Source: Eleusine coracana subsp. coracana (lineage: Eukaryota; Streptophyta; Magnoliopsida; Poales; Poaceae). From it: a stretch of 64,000 nt of DNA. The DNA is taken from NCBI GenBank assembly GCA_032690845.1, contig CM064430.1:48023882-48087881 (forward strand), written 5' to 3'. The notes under the pieces are model-generated. The model saw nothing but the letters and a program-made list of their open reading frames with translations. It was not told the origin of the DNA and ran no database searches. Within the stretch, counting starts at the first letter, position 1, and every line of letters begins with the position of its first letter. The translations under genes and the position numbers were made by a program. This document shows, in pieces, positions 24,148 to 35,246 of this stretch.

Positions 24148-24772
24148 ATGGATTATTCAATGGAGGCAGAGGAGGTGCACGCCGGGTTCCACCCGTGGCA
24201 GTGGCAGTGGCGCCTCTTCGCGCTCCTCTCGTCGCCCACCTTGTCTCCGGCGGCGGCGGCGCTGCAGCAGCCGCGCCGCCAGGCCAACCATGTCAGGTGG
24301 GAGGAGACCGACGCCGCGCACCTCTTCTCCGCCAACATCCCCGGTAACTCACTGAAACTGAACCTTCCGTGCTTTGCCGCTTTCAGGTCGTTCAGCAGCA
24401 ACGGAGCAAGCTGTGTCTGTCTGAATTTTGGCTCTGTTCTATTTCCATGGCGTTGACTAATCGTCGTTGATTGTGTCAGGCGTGAGGAAGGAGGAGATCA
24501 GGGTGGAGGTGGAGGACGCGAGGTATCTCGTCATCCGCACCGAGCTGGACCTGGACGCGGACGCAGACGCGCCGGAAGAAGATCGGGAGAGGAGGAGGTT
24601 CGAGAGGAAGTTCCGGCTGCCGGGCATGGTGGACGCCGACGGCATCTCCGCGGAGTACACCCACGGCGTGCTGACGGTGACGGTTCCGCGGATGCACACC
24701 CGCCTCGGGCCCGCCGCCGTCGACCTCCTCGGCGCCGGCCCGACGCGCGACTCGGCGGCGCCGGCGGCCTGA
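24148..24772 (+). CDS. Class V (15.4-kDa type) small heat-shock protein
   Basis: Two exons, 24148-24343 and 24480-24772, give 162 aa. The intron interrupts an Ile-Pro-Gly codon at the start of the alpha-crystallin domain, as in class V sHSPs. The domain (~50-140) starts HVRWEETDAAHLF and continues VRKEEIRVEVEDARYLVIRTE. It ends with the conserved GVLTVTVP (A-x-x-x-G-V-L type) motif, preceded by FRLPG. There is no transit or signal peptide, so the protein is likely cytosolic or nuclear. sHSPs are ATP-independent holdases that bind unfolding proteins. A CTATTTAA element lies ~95 bp upstream. I found no textbook heat-shock element, so heat induction is not assured. An upstream TTG frame adds three residues but the ATG at 24148 is a better start. 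Confidence 0.9.
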
Positions 24773-25327
24773 TTTCACATGCGCTTAATTACTTCTCGAC
24801 AAAAGATTGTTAATTGGTTTTCTGAACTACTAATATATTAGGAAACCAAGTCAATGGATGCTGTAACATCTGAAATTTCCTCAGCCGTCCTGTCGTTGGA
24901 AAGAGTGGTACTATCACGTGATGTGGTATTATATATTATCACGTTAATCCCCGGACCAAGGATTGGCCGGATGAGATGAACAGGATAAGAGCATTAGTGT
25001 TGTGTTAAGAAATGGAAACGCCCTGTGGTTGTGATTGGTTGCGCATCGGATATTGCTGAATGCTCAAGCTTTTGATTGCGAGCTTTGACGGGCGACGATG
25101 GCGACGCTGGTGGGTGGATAGCGCGGCGCCGTCAGACCTGCTTTTCGCCGCGATGGCCTCTCGGTGGTCGGTAAGCGCGCCCAAGTGCCTGACTTGGGCT
25201 GGGCTGGAACCGCGTTTCAAGCGTTTGGCAGGACCGCGTCGTGTTTGTTCGTCCAGTCCAGCCAGCCCACTCAACGCCGTCTACGATCGAGTTCATCTGT
25301 GGAATACTACGTCGTTCCAGCCTGTGG
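24773..25327. other. Intergenic between sHSP gene and hAT element
   Basis: The first part is the probable sHSP 3' UTR. No other gene is supported. Confidence 0.5.
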
Positions 25328-25335
25328 GCTGTAAG
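25328..25335. repeat. hAT target-site duplication (left copy)
   Basis: GCTGTAAG, identical to 26742-26749, directly flanking the hAT ends. Confidence 0.88.
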
Positions 25336-26741
25336 TAGTGCTGTCCAAAAAGCCATGGCCTGTGGGCCGGCCCAAAGCATACAAAAAAAGTACGAGACGA
25401 ATCTGACACGGCACGAGGCTTCGGGCCGTGTTTGGGCCGACAGCCAGGCACATGGGCCAGCATGGCACGGCCCATTTATGCTATGGCCCAGTTAAGCATG
25501 TGGGCTGCCCGGCACGAAAGCAAAGCCCAGCGCGAAATTCAGCCCAATAGTCGGTGGCCCAGCCAATGGTCCAGTTCACCACTTATGCTATACCGCCTAT
25601 AAAATATCCCCGCGCCGTCCAGCTAACCTAATCCCTCTCGCGCCGCGTCGCATCGCGCCGCACCGCATCGCGCCGCATCGTCCACTCTTCCTCTCTCGCC
25701 TGTCACCTCCTCTGTTTCCGGCCAGATCCGCCGCTCAGTTCGCCATCTCCATCCAGATCCGCCTCCTCTTCCCTTTCTGCCACCTCCTCTTCGCTTTCCA
25801 CCGTCTCCTGTGCTTCTTCTCTGGCTAGATCGGCGATTACATCGACCGAGCAGGCTCGTGTGGGCTACAGTAGTCCTCATTGTGGCCCTATGGGTCGCGA
25901 CAGCTTGCCGGCTCGATGACCGGCCTGGATCCAAGTGAGGAGGCCTTGCGTAGCGCGAGGCACCTCCTCTTCGGGGCGTCGCAACTGGAAGGGGAGGAAG
26001 CGGCGCCGAGTCCTGTGACACAGAGGACGAGGCAAGGGCAGTGGACGAGCCCGAGGGTGGCCCCGAGGCTGACAACCAAGGGCGCAGCTCCGGTGACGGA
26101 TTCAAGGCCGGGATCAGAGAGGACGACTGGCTCTGCTTCGGCTACTCCAAGTTCGGCGGCGGCGGCGACTCCGAGTTCATCGGCGGCGGCGATACCGGGT
26201 ACCCCTTCCCTAGGCGCAGCGGCAACTCCGAGGCCGTCCTCTGCGATGACATCGAGGAAGTGGCTACTGCTGCTGGGACTTGAGTTTATGATATAATTGA
26301 TCTATGAATCTGTAACTTAGGAATACTGTAATGGATCTATGAATTTTTTGTGCTGGCTGTACTCTTTTTTCCCTCAGGCCAAGGGTTTTTAATGAGGCAG
26401 CCAGCTTGTAATAAAGCTATGCTTTTTTTTGGCCAATTTCTGAGTTTTTACTCTGTTTCATATAGTTTCATTTTTATTTGCTGAATTTGGTGCTAGGTAA
26501 TTAAAATTTCGGGTTTTTTGTGCCACTGGGCTTTTCATGCCTTACATATATTTCAGGCTAGATGGGCCAGCCCGGCACGCCTAAGTACTAACGTGCCATG
26601 CTCTGGGCCGACGGCTAGGCACGTGGACCGACACGGCACGATCCGAAATTAATTACGTGCCGTGCTGACCCAAAATTAATTGGGCCGAGCTATTTCGTGC
26701 CTGGGCTGTACCGTGCCGGACGGCCCAGTTGAACAACATTA
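25336..26741 (+). mobile_element. Non-autonomous hAT element, 1.4 kb
   Basis: The element starts TAGTGCTGTCC and ends with the reverse of TAATGTTGTTC (8 of 11 matching TIR bases). It is flanked by a perfect 8-bp duplication, GCTGTAAG (25328-25335 and 26742-26749). Subterminal regions are full of GGGCC/GGCACG motifs, typical of plant hAT elements. The centre has a transcribed-looking GC-rich segment with Pro/Ser/Ala-rich frames (~25880-26290), but no hAT transposase or dimerisation domain is seen. Confidence 0.88.
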
Positions 26742-26767
26742 GCTGTAAGACGATCTTTCATTTGAAG

Positions 26768-26885
26768 TAGTGCTATCTAAAAAGCTCATGGTCTATCGAG
26801 CTAGTCTAAAGCACATAAAAAAGCTTAGCATGAGTTTGGCACGAGGCTGCAGACCGTGAGCTGTCGCTCAAGCCCACGGGTTGTT
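26768..26885 (+). mobile_element. Fragment of the left end of a related hAT element
   Basis: TAGTGCTATCTAAAAAGC... follows the left ~115 bp of the element at 25336 with scattered changes, in the same orientation. It starts 18 bp after the right target duplication. No right end follows, so it is a relic of an older insertion or a partial duplication. Confidence 0.65.
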
Positions 26886-26952
26886 TAGTAAGAGCCTTGA
26901 TAGAATACTAATTTAGTATTAATAGAATTATAATTTGTATAAAAAATAAATA

Positions 26953-27030
26953 TATTGACTGCTCAAATGGTAAGTTATTTCTCTCTCAACCATATGGTCT
27001 CAGTTTCAAGTCCCATGTACTCCACATTAT
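26953..27030 (+). repeat. tRNA-like (SINE-type) sequence
   Basis: A TGCTCAAATGGTAAG box-A-like stretch is followed ~40 bases later by GTTTCAAGTCCC, a B-box-like sequence. This pair is typical of grass SINE heads or degenerate tRNA-derived repeats. It does not fold cleanly as a functional tRNA by eye, and no anticodon is assigned. Confidence 0.35.
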
Positions 27031-27179
27031 AGCAATTTTTTTTTCATTATTCTCATTAATGGACCACACATGTGTCATTCGTGCTAGCATGCCTAACACA
27101 TTGGTCCGACATGATTAGGAATTTCTCCAATTTTTAAGTGCCCTCACTTAATAAATACTGCACTTGAAACATGAAGGGA

Positions 27180-28487
27180 ATTCTCAAATACTCCTTTTCA
27201 AATAGTGGAAAAATAGTAGCTCTCTATGGCCTTATAGTTTTTGCAAATGCTAAATAAAAAATTGAGTAAATAAGAACCAAGGTAATTAAGAACCAAATGA
27301 GTATGTATGAACCTTAGTTCATGAACCGCGAGAGTAGATTTAACCTCGGAGTTCATAAGAGCTTGCTCAATGAGTATAAAGCATAATCCTTTCTTTCCTT
27401 TGGTCACGCTAGATGTATTCGCAGATTGATCATGAGGCATAAATATCCCTAAGTGATATAAGCCTTCTTTGTGTTTCCTATATGATGCATGTAAGAAGCA
27501 TTTTACATATGCAATAAAGGTAAACATGTCATGTGAATGCAAGCAATATTAAACAAGATATAAAGGAAACCTAACAATGTCAAGTTTGAATCCCTCTCAA
27601 TCTTACTCACTATAAGCCATATCATTGGCTTGAGAGAAATCAAATCACCATCTGAAATACTCCCCTTCCTTATAGCTTCTTGATTGAGTTAGATATTGAC
27701 TAATTTTTATGCGTTTTTCTTTTAGTTATAAACATATGCATGGATGAAAAACATATTATTCATAAAGGAGTCCTAATTATCATGCAATGTAAGAAAAGAA
27801 AGAATACATTACAACTATCAAGAACAAATATAAATGCCTCCCTCATGAGTTGATATGTCGTTGAGGTCCATGTTCCTTATGGTAGACTTTACTTGATCTT
27901 CAAGTAAGCTCCGAGTACACCACCACCACCATCATTTAGGTCTTGTTCTTGGGCACCCACTTGTACTTCGTTGACGTCTCAAGATCAATAATTCATTTAG
28001 GCCTTTCTCTTCTTGTTTGGTGGTTCCAAAGCCTTTGCTTTTATCTTGTCACCTTTGTTCCTAAAAAGATTAAAGTGGATGTTCTCATAGAACAAGTTAG
28101 TATTAGGTAAAATAATGGAACTTCACACCATAGAACAATCCTTGATGGTGTGACCATCCTTACAACACCTCTCGTAATAGTAGTCATCGGTAAGTAGGGG
28201 CTTGACCCAAGCGGGAATGGAGTCACTCGTCCCAATGATGCCGATGGCGGCAGGATATGAGCCAAGACCATGGTGGGAGACATTGTTCACAAGATTTCTC
28301 CCAAGGATCTCTTTGTGGATGGCTCTACCACATGTAAGTCTCTCGCAGCCGTCCATCACCATCTTCCTCTCTTCCTTGAGCTTGTGATATTCCTACAAAA
28401 TAAATGGCTCAATAGAAGAAACCTCATCCGAGGTGGTTAGTTCATCAAACATAGTAGACACATCGCTCTTTGATGAACTAGAGGAGC
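27180..28487 (-). mobile_element. Fragment of a gag-only copia-type element (copy B)
   Basis: Over about 1.3 kb this parallels 36050-37270 (copy A). It includes the 3' part of gag with the GRAIHKEILGRN...VSHHGLGSY segment and a CERCCKDGH zinc knuckle (28123-28362), then AT-rich non-coding DNA. Both lie on the minus strand. At 28487 it is cut by the next element's LTR. The remainder of gag is not found on the other side of the nest, so it was probably deleted. Confidence 0.7.
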
Positions 28488-28645
28488 TGAAAGGACCGAG
28501 TGACCGAGAGGGGGGGGGGGTGAATCGGGAACTCGCATTATGTACCAAATTCGCCAATTTCTAAAACCAACCACTCAAAACAACTCCTACACAATCCTAG
28601 TGATGATCACACTAGCAAGATAATAAACCTATAAAAGGAACAACA

Positions 28646-30128
28646 TGAAGGATCGAGAAGGCGACCAGAGGGGGGGTGAATGGGAGCCAAATAAAATTCT
28701 CCAAGAGAACTTGGCCTATATCCCAAAAAAAACCCAAGCCAACCTCCAAATCGATCACCAAGACTACACACACCAACTTGTGGTGTACTAGCCCTAGAAG
28801 TGATCAACCACACCAAAGAGACACAGCGGAAACAAAAATGGAAGACGGAATGCTCAACAGTCCAGAACTGAGCACTCATCGGCAGTGCCGATCCCTACCA
28901 TCGGTAGTGTCGGTCGGCATCGACAGTGCCGGTCATGCCTATCGGCAGTGCTGGTGCGCGTCATCGGCAGTGCCGGTGCGGGATGCTGTCGCACTGGAAC
29001 CTACAGACTTGACCAATCGGCAGTGCCGGTCCTGGTCATCGGCAGTGCCGGTCGACCCCCGACAGAATAAGAAATCTCTCGGGATCTTGTCAAAACTTCT
29101 CCAAAAACTAATCAAACGAACTCCAAACAATGCGATTTTTGGACCAGTGAATCCTCATCACATCACAACACTAATCCTAGGAGATCAACTCAATTGGCAC
29201 AAGGAATCATCACGAATTTCAGATCTTGTGCCAAGAACATTAAAAAGGGGAAACTTGAGAAATCCTTCAAATCGAAGGTGCTAGAGCCAATAATTCCATC
29301 AAGGATCAATAGAGGATTATCCTAGCTCATCCTAGCAACAAGTTTCTCAAAAAATCCGGGCCAAAAACTCGTCCAAAAGTGAGATAAAAAATCACCACAA
29401 AAATGCTTCCGAAAATAGGAAAAAGGGAATTTCGGGATTCAAGTGAAGAGGGAAATCTTGAGCACGAAAATACTTCTCATATCATAGAAAGGTGCTTACA
29501 AGATCCATAGGTACAAGGCTAGGAAGCCACCCTCTTCCTCCCACTATTTGGAAGAGCAAAAGATGTCTCTCACACACCCACTACTCTCCTCTCAAACATG
29601 AAGTCCTCTCCTAGCACTTTGAATAGAGTCCTAACACAAGGCTAATGGAAGAGAGGCACCTCTCCCACTAGCCACACCTCTCCTTATATAGGCCTAGGGT
29701 CTATTATCCACATGACCACTCTACCCTTGACCTACATAACACGCCCACCTACCACCGGGGGCATAATCGTCCATCTTTTTCCTCATCACCCGAATGCCAT
29801 CGGACGCTTCACGTCTTTGCTTCATCTCGAAGCAAGCTCCGTGAAACTGCCTTGCACGCTTCTCAAAGTGCGACTTCTCGATGTTGACGCGTGTCACCTT
29901 GTCCCACGATCCTGACCACCGGCAAGTCTCTCCCAGTCCCTGTCCATCGGGCCCCCTTGTCACTTGCACCGACATCCCATTCACCTTGACTTGGTCAACA
30001 CGTCGTCTTCATCACCACCACGGTTTTGAGGCTCAACCACGAAACCGTCCGTGCTTCTTGCCTCTCCATGTGTACGGTGTGGATCACCCTTGACTTCACC
30101 TGGCATCCCGATCGTCTGGCCCCAAGTA
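28646..30128 (-). repeat. Left LTR of the chimeric element (3'-truncated)
   Basis: Matches 32384-33316 but keeps ~830 bp (about 29169-29997) missing from the right copy. It lacks the last ~270 bp, which are cut off by the gypsy junction at 30129. It contains seven CGGCAGTGCCG-type palindromes. Confidence 0.8.
28879..29053 (+). repeat. 22-bp-phased CGGCAGTGCCG palindrome array, left LTR
   Basis: Copies of TCGGCAGTGCCGGT or close variants start at 28879, 28901, 28920, 28942, 28964, 29017 and 29039. Spacings are 22, 19, 22, 22, 53 and 22 bp. Confidence 0.9.
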
Positions 30129-30823
30129 GTAGGGGGAACAAAACGATCACGCATTGCTACCTTAAGTTCTTCCCAAGTAGTAGGCAAATCAGTTTCAGCA
30201 GCTAGACCACTACACCAAACAATAGCAAAGTCCTTAAACTCACTAGTAGCTTGTCTAACTCTATGTTGTTCAGGAACAAGGTGGGCATTAAATTTTTGTT
30301 CTACAGTCATCTCCCAATCAAGATAAACATCACCATCATACTGACCCAAAAACGAAGGAATTGAAAACTTAATTTTAGCATACGGGTCATCTAGAGCATA
30401 GTTACCGTGTGGACGACGATTGTAGTTGTGGAAACCACCCATACCTTGAGTATTATGTTGCAAACGACGTCGTAATCGTGCGGTCCTTGTAGCTGACCTA
30501 TCCATGGTGCCATCAGCCTTATACACCGTGTCTTCATCATGGACATCTTCAATGTCGTTGTTGTTATTATTGGTGTTCATATTGTTGGTTTTAGGAGCGG
30601 TCTCCAACGCGACAACCTGATCGGTTAATTTAGAGACCCATTTCTCTAACCGCTCAATGCTTTCTCCAATGTGAAGCTTGCTAACCGCATCAGTAACGAC
30701 TCTGGTGACCGTCTCTGCCAAATCACTCTGAGCAGCCTGCAAAGCCTTCTGGAGCTGCTCTTGGCTCACGCACTCAGCAAATTGTGAGGGTGAAGCCATC
30801 TCTCCGTCGTCACTTCCTGCCAT
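29981..30823 (-). pseudogene. Ty3/gypsy gag fragment, fused to LTR sequence
   Basis: The frame starts MAGSDDGEM at 30823. It has an N-terminal coiled region, an Asn-rich linker and the Retrotrans_gag region (FSIPSFLGQYDGDVYLDWE ... TWEELKVAMRDRFVPP). The gypsy sequence stops at about 30129. The last ~50 codons are read by chance through the copia LTR. Gag would form the particle shell; this copy lacks the zinc knuckle and everything downstream. Confidence 0.8.
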
Positions 30824-30849
30824 CACAAACACCAAAACAAGAAACAAAC

Positions 30850-31966
30850 AGTGAAGGTTATCCTTACAAAACAGCTAAGCAATGGTGCCTCTCAACACCG
30901 CAAAAGGAGACTCCTTACAAAGCTCATACAAAGTTCTGAAAAGCAAAGCAAAGGATACCAGAGAGATGTGTTCCATGATTGCAAGGGTCACAAAATAACC
31001 TGTGTGCTGTCCAGAAGAAATATATAGAGCTAGGAAGGCCAAATATATATATGTGAGTGGTACACAAATCAAAAACAGATAGTAAAACTGAATAAGTGCC
31101 CAAGTAACTTGTCATTAGTTGCTGGTCTAAGTATGTCCTAGAACAGTAGTGATAGCAAAGTAGAAACAAGGAGACAAAGGCATAACAGGCAATAACAGGG
31201 GGCTAAGTTCAAAACAGCCAAATCCAGAAATTTCAGGGGGCTAGATGTAGCACTAGTAGAAATCCCAAATTTCTTTTTTTTTATTTTATTTTTTTGATAT
31301 TTTTCTCCAACTCACTAACAATGGAGAAGAATCCACAAAAAATTTCAGCTCAAACAGAGGTAGGATGTGGCCTACAGAAAATCTTGAAGTTGCAGAAAAC
31401 TTCGGGTTTAAACTTAAATCAATTTTTTCTTTATCTTCCTGATTTTTTTTTGAATTTTTTGATGAGGGCATGCTCAACTTTGAGTCAAGAATCTCCTGTA
31501 AAAATTTCAGCCAAAACGGACAACCGAGCAAAAAGTTATGCCCATTTTACCGAAGGGGGGTCGGAGTCGGTTTTTCAGAAACCCGAGTCGGGATAGGGGT
31601 CGGGTTTGGAATCGGGTAAGATTTTTTTTTTGGTGGCGTGGATGCAGCGGAAAGTAGAATTTGTGGGGATTGGTCCGAGGTGTTTGAGGGTGGGATTAGG
31701 GTGGGTGTATCGATCAATCAACCCTAGCACACAAAGCCGATAGAACAGAGGATGGTGAAGGGGATGGCGGCTAGAGTTGCAAGAGAAACACTACTGATGA
31801 CAAAAACACAAACTAAACCAGCGACTAAACAAAAACTAGGGCACAAACTCAACACTACGGACTCTGAAATTGAAATATGCAAAGGCTAAAGACGTGGTTA
31901 TGGGCGGAGGGGAATTTTTTTTTTGGCTTTTCTGTGCATGTATCCTTAGGAGTGATGTCCTCATCG
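30850..31966 (-). mobile_element. Gypsy leader / 5' non-coding part
   Basis: AT-rich and T-run-containing DNA lies between the gypsy gag start and the junction with copia gag (~31966). No LTR end is recognised; no other gene seen. Confidence 0.45.
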
Positions 31967-32320
31967 GGTTTGGTACTGTCTATTGTAAGAATTCTTACGC
32001 ATAGACTTGACCTGGTTGGTACCCTCATGGTAAGTGTAGAGCTTATCCCAAATAGCATGAGCAGTGTCAAGGTGTGCAACCCTATCATGTTCACTCCTAC
32101 CAAGTGCAGAGAGCAGAATATTGACAGCTTTGGAGTTGTTCTCATACCTGACTAACTCACCTGCAGAAGCAGTGTTCAGGTCTTGTGGTATAGCATACTC
32201 TTGATCAACAATCTCCCAAATTGCACGTCCTTGACTCAGCAGATACGCCTTGGTCCGTGACTTCCAGTAGGGGAAGTCCTCTCCATCGAACATCCATAGC
32301 TTGACAACACGCTTCTCCAT
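31961..32320 (-). pseudogene. Copia gag N-terminal fragment
   Basis: The frame starts MEKRVVKLWMFDGEDFPYW at 32320, about 50 bp inside the primer-binding site. It continues through the UBN2-type gag region (AIWDKLYTYHEGTNQVK). It is cut at about residue 117, where copia sequence is replaced by gypsy leader. Confidence 0.8.
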
Positions 32321-32369
32321 GTCGCCTTTGGATCACAAAGCTGGTGAAGGTCAACTAGTGATCAAACTG

Positions 32370-32381
32370 GCTCTGATACCA
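32370..32381 (-). promoter_or_regulatory. Primer-binding site (initiator Met tRNA)
   Basis: TGGTATCAGAGC on the minus strand, two bases from the LTR edge at 32384. This is the usual plant copia PBS. Confidence 0.88.
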
Positions 32382-32383
32382 AT

Positions 32384-33316
32384 TGAAGGACCGAGAAAGT
32401 GACCAAAGGGGGGTGAATGGGAGCCAAATAAAATTATCCAAGAGAACTTGGCCTATATCCCAAAAACAACCAAAGCCAACCTCCAAATCGATCACCAAGA
32501 CTACACACACCAACTTGTGGTGTACTAGCCTTAGGAGTGATCAACCACACCAAAGAGACACAGCGGAAACAAAAATGAAAGATGGAATGCTCAACAGTCC
32601 AGAACTGAGCACTCATCGGCAGTGCCGATCCCTGCCATCGGCAGTGCCGGTCGGCATCGGTAGTGCCGGTCACGCCTATCGGCAGTGCCGGTGCGCGTCA
32701 TTGGTAGTGCTGGTCCCACCTATCGGCAGTGCCGATGCGGGATGCTATCGCACTGGAACCTACAGACTTGACCAATCAACAGTGCCCAGTCCTGGTCATC
32801 GGCAGTGCCGGTCAACCCCCGATAGAACAGAAAATCTCTCGGGATCTTATTAAAACTTCTCCAAAAACTAATCAAACAAACTCGAAACAATGCGATTTTT
32901 TGGACCAATGAATCCTCATCACATCACCACACGTCGTCTTCATCACCACCACGGTTTTGAGGCTCAACCGCGAAACCGTCCGTGCTTCTTGCCTCTCCAT
33001 GTGTACGGTGTGGATCACCCTTGACTTCACCCGGCATCCCGATCGTCTGGCCCCAAGTCCCCTACTTGTGCTCGATCCTCTCGTCGTTGACCGCCAAGTC
33101 GACTCCAGTGACCTACACTTCATGAGACAAGCAAACACATTTCCCATCTCCTGCAACATCACCAATATCTCCACCAACTCCGGTCAGTCATAACCATGAT
33201 ATGCAAACCCATGCAATCCCTGGATTCTCGCATTTCAACTCAAACACCAAATCCGCTCAAGTCAATTACTCATCACAAATATAGCAAACCATGGCACATA
33301 TCCACATGGTTTCTCA
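32384..33316 (-). repeat. Right (5') LTR of the chimeric element
   Basis: 933 bp, with a G run and GTGAATGGG near its left edge. Relative to the left LTR it has one extra 22-bp palindrome unit and an ~830-bp deletion with short homology (ACAC) at the break. Confidence 0.85.
32616..32815 (+). repeat. 22-bp-phased palindrome array, right LTR
   Basis: Units start at 32616, 32638, 32657, 32679, 32701 and 32723 (spacings 22, 19, 22, 22, 22). A decayed copy near 32776 and one near 32798 follow. One unit more than in the left LTR. Confidence 0.9.
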
Positions 33317-34282
33317 CAACAACCTAAGCATACTAGTGGATCACACAAAGGCAATACAACTGCTATGCAAGCTAGTTACCAAAGATACGCGAAAGCAAAT
33401 AACTAGCTAGCAAGGAGTACTACTAAAGCAAAGCTACTAGATCAACAAGCACATAAGCATGAGTAGCACAATACATACTAGGGTGATCAATCAAGCAAAA
33501 GCAACTCCTACATATGCTAGTAATCAAGTATGAAGGCTAAACACTACTAGCAAGTAAAGAAGTCTATTTATGCAAGTCTACAAGGTAGTCAACTAGAGCA
33601 AGGTAAGCACACAAGCATGAATAGCACGGTATGTAAATGCGAAAAGTAAAGCATCATAGTAAGGAGTAGAGTAAGAGATGGCTCATATTTTTTTCCTGAG
33701 GTCTCGGAAGGATGGCACCTTCCCCTACTCCTCGTTGGACCACTCCCGCTCGAGTCCTGGTCCCTATCGTCACCAAGTGGAGTTCTCGTCTACGAGCCCG
33801 CAATCACTCATAGAGTGAAGATATGGTGTGCGCCACTGCTGCATAAAGCACAAGCTCGCCTCCCTCGAGAACTTGTCAGACTCCCCGAGCCGACACGGGC
33901 GCTCAATATTGATGCCCCTTTCACCGGCGGGCTCAAACCGTGTACAAACGTGTGACGGCCTTCACAATCGATCACGATAGGCTCGGTCACTAACACCTAA
34001 CCAGTCTAGGTCTCACCATAGACCAAGAGTAACAATCTAGATCACACCCTCAATGACACCCTAGCCTTAGATGTGCAAGATGCTCAAGTTATTCTCACTA
34101 GCACTCTCAAGATATCCAATATCCTCTCCTAGTGCTCCTCTCTTGGCCCTTTGGCTCCCAATAGATGCTCCGAGCAATCCCAATGGCCTAAGGCAGTCTC
34201 CAAGACCCCAACAACGAGTTTATATAGGCTTCCAATCTCAAATTAGCCGTTGCTCCACGAAACAGCCTCTCTGGACGTACTG

Positions 34283-34797
34283 ACCGGACAGTCCGGTCAC
34301 TGTCCAGATTGGACAGTCCGGTCTCCACCGGATGGCTCCTCCAGAGCCGTTGCTCTATGTCCGCTGTTTCCTCCATACTGATCGTACAGTCCGGTTTTCA
34401 TCGCTGAAACTCCAAACAGAGCCATTGCAACCACTTCCTCATCTGTTCTAGAGTTGTCTCTACTGACTGTACAGTCTGGTCCACCGACCGTATAATCTGG
34501 TCTCTATAACTCTACACCAACAGATTTCCTCGCGGCCAACTTCTCCTCTATTTTGGATTTCCTCCTGATGATCGGACCGTCCGATCTCTAGCACCTCTTT
34601 GTCAGGTCTATTTCTCTCTCCAGTCCAGAAACATTTCGCGTGCTGCTTCATCACTACCCAAGTCCCACTTCTAGTGACCGGACCGTCCGGTCACTAGATC
34701 GGACCGTCCGGTCACTAGAACTTTCCAGACTTAGCAGTTTTCTCGCTGCCCACTGTAGCCTCCGGACAAAACCTCTTTGTGACCGTACAGTCTAGTC
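34283..34797 (+). repeat. ACCGGACNGTCCGGT palindrome set in LTR A
   Basis: About nine copies or variants of this 15-bp odd palindrome, several in pairs: 34283/34308 (25 bp), 34466/34487 (21 bp), 34677/34698 (21 bp). Singles lie at 34381, 34571 and 34782. Confidence 0.85.
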
Positions 34798-35230
34798 ACC
34801 ATTGACCCCTCTGTCCGATCACTTCAATCCGAAGCTAAAACTCCTCGTCCTCGCTTGACTTTATTTCTCGGCTTCTCCAAACAGTTCCTTGGCTCCTCCA
34901 CTGTCACCTAGTGGTTGTGATTTCATCGAGCATTCATGCACATCACCGACTAGACATGACCTAAGAGAAATGACCTGGACCCCCTTGATAGTCCAGTTTT
35001 CCTATGGACTCAAAGTCCTAACAACTAGACAAGTGTTCCCAATACTTGCTACATAGCTTGTCCTTAATTTTGATCCATCTGCATCAACCCTTGGACTCCA
35101 TCAAGCTCATCAAGACTCCATGCTTATGGTCATTGTCAGCAACCACCAAGACAACCATCAATGATTATCATAAGATAGATTACCAAAACAATCATACCTT
35201 AGGGTGACCTCAATGGTCATGAACCTTACA

Positions 35231-35246
35231 ATCTCCCCCTTTTTTG
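35231..35246 (-). promoter_or_regulatory. Polypurine tract of element A
   Basis: On the minus strand an A run, then GGGGGAGAT, abuts the LTR edge. The SIRE-type element has nearly the same tract at 39674. Confidence 0.7.

Larger units (their letters stand above)
28646..33316 (-). mobile_element. Chimeric copia element with gypsy gag insert, TSD CAACA
   Basis: The left LTR starts TGAAGGATCGAG at 28646; the right LTR, TGAAGGACCGAG at 32384, ends TTCTCA at 33316. The perfect 5-bp duplication CAACA lies at 28641-28645 and 33317-33321. A primer-binding site (TGGTATCAGAGC, minus strand) is at 32370-32381, and a copia gag start lies just inside it. From ~31966 down to 30129 the interior is Ty3/gypsy gag and leader instead of copia pol. 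No pol or polypurine tract remains. The element is dead and the joins look like deletions or template switches. Confidence 0.8.
28488..35230 (-). mobile_element. Left (3') LTR of gag-only element A, interrupted by a nested element
   Basis: The LTR sequence is 28488-28645 plus 33322-35230 (about 2.07 kb). It begins TGAAAGGACCGAG with a G run and GTGAATCGG, and ends CCTTACA. It is followed at 35231 by the reverse complement of a polypurine tract (aaaaaagggggagat on the minus strand). The segment 34280-34800 carries ACCGGACNGTCCGGT palindromes. It may pair with the LTR piece at 51024, which is alike but clearly diverged. The two could therefore belong to different insertions. Confidence 0.6.
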
